In this document: one piece after another, positions 7,091 through 12,034 of the stretch | How the letters are laid out: the number at the start of each line of letters is the position of its first letter | Numbering within the stretch: the first letter of the stretch is position 1 | NCBI GenBank assembly: GCA_043813445.1 | Contig: JBDRLD010000021.1 | Location: forward strand, 1 to 14,926 | DNA: 14,926 bases | Direction: 5' to 3' | Source: JBDRLD01 sp043813445 | Lineage (GTDB): Bacteria; Patescibacteriota; Patescibacteriia; JACPHY01 | Translations under genes and position numbers: made by a program | Notes under the pieces: generated by a model | Database searches by the model: none | What the model was told of the DNA's origin: nothing | What the model saw: the letters and a program-made list of their open reading frames with translations, nothing else

Positions 7091-7114
7091 ACCACCCCGA
7101 CGAATCGGGGTGGT
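7091..7114 (-). terminator. Terminator of the two-gene E2-like operon
   Basis: A perfect 10-bp stem (7091-7100 with 7105-7114) with a 4-base loop. Read on the minus strand the tail is TTTCACGTTGT. It begins 22 bases after the stop of the upstream gene at 7136. Confidence 0.8.
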
Positions 7115-7135
7115 CTTGTGTGTCACTGGTGCGCG

Positions 7136-8110
7136 TTAGCTTGCACGACGTTCCAGCTCACGATCGCTGAGTGATTCGGCGCACTGCATGCGCTGCTTGA
7201 GGAGTTGGAATGACTCCGGGTGCGCACGGCACGTCCCACTGGAGAGCACATCATCTCGGCTCGTCGTATAGCCCCTACACCCCTCGCGAGCAAGGAGCAT
7301 CTCGACTGCCTCTCCGAGCGTCCACTTCGTGGGTCTCCACTCGACCAGACAGATGAACTCCGGGTCCTTGCGCGTGTTCACCAGCCAATCCCAGGGCGTT
7401 CGCACCGGGGGCGGATGCCCGCTTTCGAAGTACGGCGTCCATGCACCGCTTCCCCAGGTTCCGGACCAGAGGAGCTCCTCGACTCGTGCGAGTTGTGTGA
7501 ATGGCGATTTCAGATCGTTGGGTGTACACGCGTAGTGCTCACGCATACTCAGACAGACGAGTCCGGTATCGTGCATGTTTGGCATGTTCGCGTGGTACAG
7601 CTGATCACGCGCCGAGGTGATCGTGTCGTTTCGGTAGAAGATATGCAGACGATGGAACACGCCCTTATTGAACCGCGTCATCAGGATGACGTACGGAAAG
7701 GCGAGAGTGAACGTCTGCGATGTGCTGCTCGAGCGCGCCAGGATTTTACTGCGCAGCTCTTGCTCGGTCATGCCGAGAACCTCATATGCCCGTTGCTCGA
7801 CGAGCTCCTGCTCGACCATATCGTAGTTTTCTGTCCGCCCCCAGATGCGCGTCGTGAGGAAGACGGTGCGCGTGGTTGGACGCTGCTCGATGACGTAGAC
7901 ATCCACGTCATCGCGTCGCGCGTGTGCGACGCAGCGGGACGGAAGTAATAGGTGCTGCCGTCCGTGTAGCTCACGAGCATCCACGGTGCGACAATCCATA
8001 ACGCGTGACTGCTCCTCGCTCGTTCCGCCGGAGAGCACCATGCGTCGCTCGTATCGAGCAATGTCATCGGGGGTGATGGTGATTCGCTCCGTCTCCGTGC
8101 GATCGGTCAT
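7136..8110 (-). CDS. E2-like (PRTRC-B / Prok-E2_D-type) protein, cysteine-bearing
   Basis: A 324-residue soluble protein. The central part, FPYVILMTRFNKG...IFYRN (138-161), is followed by LYHANMPNMHDTGLVCLS (171-188). Its PN-x4-G-x-VCLS arrangement closely resembles the active-site loop of ubiquitin-conjugating enzymes and the PRTRC system protein B (prokaryotic E2 family D); Cys186 would be the thioester cysteine. Before it is LPSRCVAHARRD with VYVIEQRPTTRTV (57-83), also seen in its paralogue; after it are an EELLW helix, TPWDW (238-242) and TKWTLG. It starts at ATG 8110, overlapping the upstream stop as ATGA, with GGGGAGGAAGC as ribosome binding site inside the upstream gene, so the two are probably translationally coupled. 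No E1, JAB or ubiquitin-like gene is present. The E2 assignment rests on motif recognition, not on a search. Confidence 0.65.
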   Translation of the reverse strand: MTDRTETERITITPDDIARYERRMVLSGGTSEEQSRVMDCRTVDARELHGRQHLLLPSRCVAHARRDDVDVYVIEQRPTTRTVFLTTRIWGRTENYDMVEQELVEQRAYEVLGMTEQELRSKILARSSSTSQTFTLAFPYVILMTRFNKGVFHRLHIFYRNDTITSARDQLYHANMPNMHDTGLVCLSMREHYACTPNDLKSPFTQLARVEELLWSGTWGSGAWTPYFESGHPPPVRTPWDWLVNTRKDPEFICLVEWRPTKWTLGEAVEMLLAREGCRGYTTSRDDVLSSGTCRAHPESFQLLKQRMQCAESLSDRELERRAS

Positions 8111-9048
8111 GCTTCCTCCCCGTCGACGATGAGCACATCGGCGAACCCGCGCGTAAGTAGGAGCTCGAAGGCGGTCGGTGCCTTGATGGCGATGTCGAGC
8201 GGATCCCGCTCGCGGTCGCGCACACAGAGGAGCCGATCGACGATCTCACCGATCTTGGTCGGGAACGTGGCCCACGAGAACGCGAGGACGCCATGCGGAT
8301 CTCGCTGGGTCTCGAGCGCCCAGTCCCACGGCGTCGCGATTTGTTTCGGACAGTGCCGTTCGTCGGCACTCACGCGCTCCCAGCATCCATCCCACGCGAG
8401 CTGTTCTACCGCGAACGCCTGCGCCTCAATCGGCGCCACGCGGTCGACACCGGATGAGGTGATGCCGATTCGTCCGAAATTATCGGTGTTCCCGCAACAC
8501 GGGTAGCACAGCGCATCTTCAGCGCTCCGCACCGGTGCGTTCCGGAAAAACAGGTAGCTTCGCTCATGTATTCCTTCGGCGAATCGATGGACGTACACGA
8601 CGTACGGCGTCGCGAGATAGAACTCCTGCGGGCCATCGGCGTGCAGTATCCTCCGCGTGAGCTCCGCTTCGGTCGTACTGAAGGCCTTGCAGCTCGCATC
8701 GCTGCGTAGAAGTCGTTTGCACAACTCCGTACGATCTCCACACTGCTCGGCGGCGAGCGCCTCACTCCATACGGTTCTCCGAACCGTCGGCAAGTGCTCG
8801 GTGACGTAGATGTCGATTTCGCCGGCACATTCGTGCATGCGGCACGCCTCCGGAAGAAACGCGAGATCGATGTCTGAGCAAAGCATCGCTGCATCGGCGC
8901 GTACATCTTGGACCATGCCCCCCGACACTTCCGTCGGCTTGCTGATGAGCGCGCGCAGTGAGTCCATGACCCCGCGCCGCCCCTTATCTGTTCCATTGCC
9001 GTACGTTGCGGTGCCATCTGCGGTCACCACGATTCGCATGCTGTCCAT
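8107..9048 (-). CDS. E2-like paralogue lacking the active-site cysteine
   Basis: A 313-residue protein and the first gene of the operon. It aligns along its length with both neighbours: IDIYVTEHLPTVRRTV (78-93), FYLATPYVVYVHRF (143-156), FFRNAPVRSAEDAL (167-180), TPWDW (239-243) and PTAFELL. In the loop that reads PNVTKHGTVCLS in the paralogue at 9613-10545 it has GNTDNFGRIGIT, with Gly195 in place of the cysteine; Cys184 and Cys185 lie 10-11 residues before. It is therefore probably a non-catalytic member, like the E2 variants that partner active E2s in eukaryotes. ATG 9048 is chosen over ATG 9063 because AGGAG (9054-9058) stands 5 bases upstream. A promoter lies at 9146-9174. The last bases overlap the start of the next gene. 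Confidence 0.65.
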   Translation of the reverse strand: MDSMRIVVTADGTATYGNGTDKGRRGVMDSLRALISKPTEVSGGMVQDVRADAAMLCSDIDLAFLPEACRMHECAGEIDIYVTEHLPTVRRTVWSEALAAEQCGDRTELCKRLLRSDASCKAFSTTEAELTRRILHADGPQEFYLATPYVVYVHRFAEGIHERSYLFFRNAPVRSAEDALCYPCCGNTDNFGRIGITSSGVDRVAPIEAQAFAVEQLAWDGCWERVSADERHCPKQIATPWDWALETQRDPHGVLAFSWATFPTKIGEIVDRLLCVRDRERDPLDIAIKAPTAFELLLTRGFADVLIVDGEEA

Positions 9049-9145
9049 GATCACTCCTGCCATGGTTCGAGCTTGGATACTTCAACATCTCTTCTTGAAA
9101 TGTGCACCGATACATGGCCAAGTAGGCCCACGCACCAGACGTTCT

Positions 9146-9174
9146 ATTAAAGCACGGAATGCCAAACCTGTCAA
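9146..9174 (-). promoter_or_regulatory. Sigma70-type promoter of the two-gene E2-like operon
   Basis: On the minus strand a perfect -35 TTGACA (9174-9169) and a -10 TTTAAT (9151-9146) are separated by 17 bases. Initiation near 9139 gives a leader of about 90 bases before the ATG at 9048. Confidence 0.8.
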
Positions 9175-9266
9175 GTCCTGAAAAACAACAATTTCTCGCC
9201 TTTCCTGAGCCAATCCACCAAAAAATGAACCGCTCCCCGCTGCAAGCTGACGGGGTGTCCTCTCCA

Positions 9267-9401
9267 CGTAGGGGCGATCCCAGAGCCTGTCCTGCCTGCC
9301 CGCCTCTGGAGGGAGTCTGCGAAGGATCCGCGTAGGTCGCCCGCGTGTGGTGTAGGACGAACGCGAAGCAAGACGGGCGGGGATTGAACCCCGCCCCTAC
9401 G
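9267..9401. repeat. GTAGGGGCG-type element between E2-like genes, copy 1
   Basis: Bounded by CGTAGGGGCG (9267-9276) and CGCCCCTACG (9392-9401), 135 bases. It holds the shared core CGTGTGGTGTAGGACGAAC and GACGGGCGGGG. Preceded by AGCTGACGGGGTGTCCTCTC (9245-9264), as near 5095. Confidence 0.85.
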
Positions 9402-9415
9402 TCAGGAATTGACTT

Positions 9416-9502
9416 CGTAGGGGCGGTCTTCTATGGCCGCCCGCGTGTGGTGTAGGACGAACGCGAAACGGGACGGGCGGGGACGACGCCACCGCCTCTA
9501 CG
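9416..9502. repeat. GTAGGGGCG-type element between E2-like genes, copy 2
   Basis: Bounded by CGTAGGGGCG (9416-9425) and CGCCTCTACG (9493-9502), 87 bases, one mismatch in the ends. Positions 9432-9497 are nearly identical to 5212-5277. With copy 1 it fills most of the gene-free stretch 9064-9612; AGCTGACGGGG recurs at about 9525-9537. Confidence 0.85.
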
Positions 9503-9559
9503 TCAAATCGGGAACAGACGCGGCAAGCTGACGGGGGCCGGCCCGTGGCGGAAATGAAA

Positions 9560-9579
9560 CCGGCCCCGCAGGGGGCCGG
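9560..9579 (-). terminator. Terminator of the first E2-like gene
   Basis: A perfect 8-bp all-GC stem (9560-9567 with 9572-9579) and a 4-base loop. On the minus strand the tail is TTTCATTTC. It lies 33 bases beyond the stop at 9613. GGGGCCGG copies nearby (about 9534-9545) allow an alternative pairing. Confidence 0.75.
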
Positions 9580-9612
9580 CTATGTACTCGACGCGACCGC
9601 ACCGCGGCACCA

Positions 9613-10545
9613 TCAAGTGCACTGCACTCGTCGCTTGAGCTCTTCGAACGCCGTTGGCACCTTCCGCTTTACCTCGCGCTCGATGTGTCTCTCCCAGTCC
9701 CATCCGTTATCTGTATTCGTTCTTTCATCTTCGTTGTCACGAAGTAACGACAGCATGGAGCCGAGTGTCCACTTCGTTTCAGTCCACGGAACCGAGAGGA
9801 TGAACTCTGGATTCTTTCTGGTGCTTAGCACCCAATCCCAAGGCGTACACACCGCATCAGGATGACCATATTCAAAGTACGGCGCCCACATACTCCCTCC
9901 CCAAGAACTCGACCAGAGAAGCTCCTCGATGTGTGCTATCTGATCGAATGGCGATTGTGTATCGCGTGTCCCGCACTTGAAGTGCATGCCCATGCTCAGG
10001 CAGACCGTACCATGCTTCGTCACATTCGGCAGGTCGGCATAGTAGAGTCTGTCCTCAGCAGAGGCCAGTGGATGATTGCGATAGAACATGCTGCACCGAT
10101 GTAACACACCCTTGCTGAATCTCGCGATAAGAATGACGAACGGGAACGCGACCGTGAACGTTTCCGACTGACGTATATCTGAACAGAGAAGGCAGTAGAG
10201 CTGATTCTCGGTCAAGTTAAACTGCTCATGCACGCGCTGCTCGATTAGTCGTGCGTACGCACGCTGACTCTGACTATGGGGCCGACGCCACGCACCCGGC
10301 TCGAGACACACCGTGCGAACACGCGGTCGTTGCTCGATGACGTAGATGTCCATGTTGTCACGCCGCGTGTGTGCGACGCAGTGGGACGGAAGGATTGTGT
10401 TTCTCCTCCCGAGCAGTACGGCGGCGGATACGGTTCGCTGATCCATGACGCGCGATTGTTCCGCACAGATTCGAACGTGCTCGTAGGTTGCGCGATTCTC
10501 CGAGGTGATGACGATATGCTCTCTATCATCTGTCAGCTCTGCCAT
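9613..10545 (-). CDS. E2-like (PRTRC-B / Prok-E2_D-type) protein, cysteine-bearing
   Basis: A 310-residue soluble protein, the closest relative in the window of the product of 7136-8110. Shared blocks are EQSRVMDQRTV (29-39), ILPSHCVAHTRRD (51-63), DIYVIEQRPRVRTV (66-79), FPFVILIARFSKG (134-146), the loop PNVTKHGTVCLS (173-184), EELLW and TPWDW (234-238). The loop is very close to the active-site region of eukaryotic E2s (UBC9 has HPNVYPSGTVCLS); Cys182 is the candidate catalytic residue. The C-terminus is basic and charged. ATG 10545 is supported by GAGGAG a few bases upstream. It has its own promoter (10616-10644) and terminator (9560-9579), and is separated from the other two paralogues by a repeat cluster, consistent with duplication of one ancestral gene. 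Function unknown; E2 family membership inferred from motifs. Confidence 0.65.
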   Translation of the reverse strand: MAELTDDREHIVITSENRATYEHVRICAEQSRVMDQRTVSAAVLLGRRNTILPSHCVAHTRRDNMDIYVIEQRPRVRTVCLEPGAWRRPHSQSQRAYARLIEQRVHEQFNLTENQLYCLLCSDIRQSETFTVAFPFVILIARFSKGVLHRCSMFYRNHPLASAEDRLYYADLPNVTKHGTVCLSMGMHFKCGTRDTQSPFDQIAHIEELLWSSSWGGSMWAPYFEYGHPDAVCTPWDWVLSTRKNPEFILSVPWTETKWTLGSMLSLLRDNEDERTNTDNGWDWERHIEREVKRKVPTAFEELKRRVQCT

Positions 10546-10615
10546 GCTATCTCCTCATACCGATCACTTTGGGGATGTAGTCGATTTACAAATGAGCATG
10601 TACATCAGACCCCCT

Positions 10616-10644
10616 ATTGAAGCATATAATGTATTCGCTGTCAA
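10616..10644 (-). promoter_or_regulatory. Promoter of the first E2-like gene
   Basis: On the minus strand a perfect -35 TTGACA (10644-10639), 17-base spacer and a weaker -10 TTCAAT (10621-10616). Initiation near 10609 gives a leader of about 60 bases. Confidence 0.6.
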
Positions 10645-10664
10645 CTCTCCGCCTATCACCAGCC

Positions 10665-10704
10665 AAACAAACAACAACACCCCCAAGCAATCTCGGGGGT
10701 GTTG
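10665..10704 (-). terminator. Rho-independent terminator of the RRM gene
   Basis: A perfect 10-bp stem (10675-10684 with 10695-10704) with a 10-base loop. On the minus strand it is followed by the T-rich tail TTGTTTGTTT, 16 bases after the RRM stop at 10721. Confidence 0.85.
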
Positions 10705-10720
10705 CGTTTCCAAGTGTTAC

Positions 10721-10990
10721 TTAGAACTGTGCCGGGCGATCCTCGCGCGGGCGCGCGACATTCACCTTCAGCGGGCGACCATCGAGCTCTTTGCCATCCC
10801 ACATCTCGATCGCTGCCTGAGCGTCACCATCGTCCTCGAACTCGACGAAGCCAAATCCGCGTGATCGACCGGACATGCGGTCCATGACCACCTGTGCCGA
10901 TGAAAACGACGCACCCGCCTGCGCGAATGCCTCGCGGAGACTCTCGTCTGTCGTTGAGTACGACAGGTTGCCAATATACAACTTTGTCAT
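10721..10990 (-). CDS. Small RNA-binding protein with one RRM domain
   Basis: An 89-residue protein made almost entirely of one RNA recognition motif. RNP2 is LYIGNL (4-9), and RNP1 is RGFGFVEF (44-51) with the aromatic residues that stack on RNA bases. The fold ends with GRPLKVNVARP (71-81), and a short charged tail follows; there is no glycine-rich tail. Such single-RRM proteins occur in cyanobacteria and several other bacterial groups; some are induced by cold. A consensus promoter (11096-11124) predicts a leader of about 100 bases that holds a GGCGA/TCGCC hairpin. No Shine-Dalgarno sequence stands before the ATG at 10990, so translation may depend on leader structure; autoregulation is possible but is inference. 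It has its own terminator. Confidence 0.93.
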   Translation of the reverse strand: MTKLYIGNLSYSTTDESLREAFAQAGASFSSAQVVMDRMSGRSRGFGFVEFEDDGDAQAAIEMWDGKELDGRPLKVNVARPREDRPAQF

Positions 10991-11015
10991 AATGCATGGT
11001 TACTGATCCGAGTAG

Positions 11016-11029
11016 GGCGACCTCTCGCC
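11016..11029 (-). promoter_or_regulatory. Hairpin in the RRM gene leader
   Basis: GGCGA and TCGCC form a 5-bp stem with a 4-base loop, about 25 bases before the RRM start codon. It may affect translation; no known riboswitch pattern is recognised. Confidence 0.35.
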
Positions 11030-11095
11030 GGGACCCGCACCATACGCAAAAACGCGACGGACATGGGACCGAATGCGAACACCTACTGAAATACT

Positions 11096-11124
11096 AGTAT
11101 AGCATGGAATGTGTGGGTTGTCAA
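11096..11124 (-). promoter_or_regulatory. Consensus sigma70-type promoter of the RRM gene
   Basis: On the minus strand a perfect -35 TTGACA (11124-11119), a 17-base spacer and a -10 TATACT (11101-11096). It is one of the strongest promoters in the window. The transcript would start near 11089. Confidence 0.88.
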
Positions 11125-11139
11125 GGCAGTGTATGGAAA

Positions 11140-11163
11140 CAGCCCCCAACGAATTGGGGGCTG
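11140..11163 (-). terminator. Terminator of the membrane-anchored Cys protein gene
   Basis: A perfect 10-bp stem (11140-11149 with 11154-11163) and a 4-base loop. On the minus strand the tail is TTTCC. It lies 30 bases after the stop at 11194 and just before the RRM promoter. Confidence 0.75.
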
Positions 11164-11193
11164 CATAGCCGACAAACCAGGCGGGAACGCACC

Positions 11194-11898
11194 TCAGTAG
11201 AGGATTGTGGTACCATATCCTCTTCCGGACCAGTTTTCATTGGCCCGCCGTGGATCCTGAGCAGCAGCATTGGCCGAGCTGTCTTCCCTCTTAGCTTCCA
11301 GCTGCGGATCTTGTGCTTGCGCTTGCTGAAGTCTCACAAAATCCTCGATGCAGCACCCGGCGCTTGTGCAGAAGTCGAGCGGCGTACAGCGATCCACGGA
11401 TTGAGGCGATTCGTCGACAATGCGTGCGGGTCGGACGGAGGATGGTGTGATCGCGCGAGGAAGCATGAACTCCAGTCCGTTTCTGCACTCGTTATGCAGG
11501 CGCACTAAATCGAACGATTGGTAACGCAGCTGCACATAATCTCCATTGACCCCCTCGAACCAGATGTGGCCTTTCGGATTCAGAGAGCACAGCTTTGAGC
11601 TATACGTCTCGTCGTTCGGATCCCAGTGCATCAATCTCGTCTCACTTGGAACCATCCAGTGGCGTTCGTTGCCGGAACCGACCTCGATGAGCTCGCCCCG
11701 GATATGTGCAGTGCGCACAACGATTTCGCCGTCTTGCTCGGTTCGTCCGTCGAACCAGTCCTTCTTCCATTCCGTATCGTTCTCAGGCGATTCCGATTCG
11801 ACCATCTCGTCATCCTCGCTATTCGAGAGCATCCAAATGCCGTACGATGCCGCGAGCGCGATCGCGAAACTCATATACACTGCCACCGTCTTCAACAT
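11194..11898 (-). CDS. Membrane-anchored hypothetical protein with C-terminal Cys cluster
   Basis: A 234-residue protein with one N-terminal hydrophobic segment (about 5-24) that serves as anchor or signal, no lipobox, then an acidic stretch (26-55). A soluble region follows, with W/Y-rich beta-like patterns (HWMVPSETRLMHWDP, 80-94; HIWFEGVNGDYVQLRYQ, 111-127). Cysteines at 104, 138, 171, 177, 182 and 183 could form disulfides if the domain is exported. A low-complexity tail repeats AQDP (twice in 194-216). I do not recognise the family. The start at ATG 11898 has AGGAGGAAGCC immediately upstream and a promoter at 11941-11969, so expression is well supported. It runs divergently from the UPF0182 gene and is followed by its own terminator. 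Confidence 0.78.
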   Translation of the reverse strand: MLKTVAVYMSFAIALAASYGIWMLSNSEDDEMVESESPENDTEWKKDWFDGRTEQDGEIVVRTAHIRGELIEVGSGNERHWMVPSETRLMHWDPNDETYSSKLCSLNPKGHIWFEGVNGDYVQLRYQSFDLVRLHNECRNGLEFMLPRAITPSSVRPARIVDESPQSVDRCTPLDFCTSAGCCIEDFVRLQQAQAQDPQLEAKREDSSANAAAQDPRRANENWSGRGYGTTILY

Positions 11899-11940
11899 GG
11901 CTTCCTCCTGTCTATAGCGCGTTCAAAGAACAGCACCGAG

Positions 11941-11969
11941 AGCGTACCACCGCGTGCAATCGCCGTCAA
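11941..11969 (-). promoter_or_regulatory. Promoter of the membrane-anchored Cys protein gene
   Basis: On the minus strand TTGACG (11969-11964) and TACGCT (11946-11941) are separated by 17 bases. Initiation near 11934 leaves a leader of about 35 bases. The -35 almost touches that of the divergent promoter at 11973. Confidence 0.7.
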
Positions 11970-11972
11970 GAC

Positions 11973-12001
11973 CTGACTGCGGCAACATTCTGTGCCACAA
12001 T
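11973..12001 (+). promoter_or_regulatory. Possible divergent promoter of the UPF0182 gene
   Basis: CTGACT (11973-11978), a 17-base spacer and CACAAT (11996-12001), with TG one base before the -10 (extended -10). Initiation near 12008 would leave a leader under 30 bases with no clear ribosome binding site. Confidence 0.5.
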
Positions 12002-12034
12002 GAGGCCAGCTGGAAGTAATCACTGAACCCCAAT

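Noticed and set aside
6550..7135. Hidden small gene or RNA gene between recA and the E2-like operon
   Set aside because: No frame has a ribosome binding site or protein-like composition, and the stretch is accounted for by terminators and palindromic repeats; no tRNA or rRNA pattern is seen.
7220..7948. Long plus-strand frame of 242 codons
   Set aside because: It is antisense to the E2-like gene, which has paralogues, a ribosome binding site and conserved motifs.
9236..9540. CRISPR array
   Set aside because: Repeat units differ in length and spacing, have inverted ends and long shared interiors, and no cas genes are present.
7136..10545. A complete PRTRC system
   Set aside because: Only protein B-like genes are seen; no ParB, ThiF, JAB or other PRTRC genes lie in the window.
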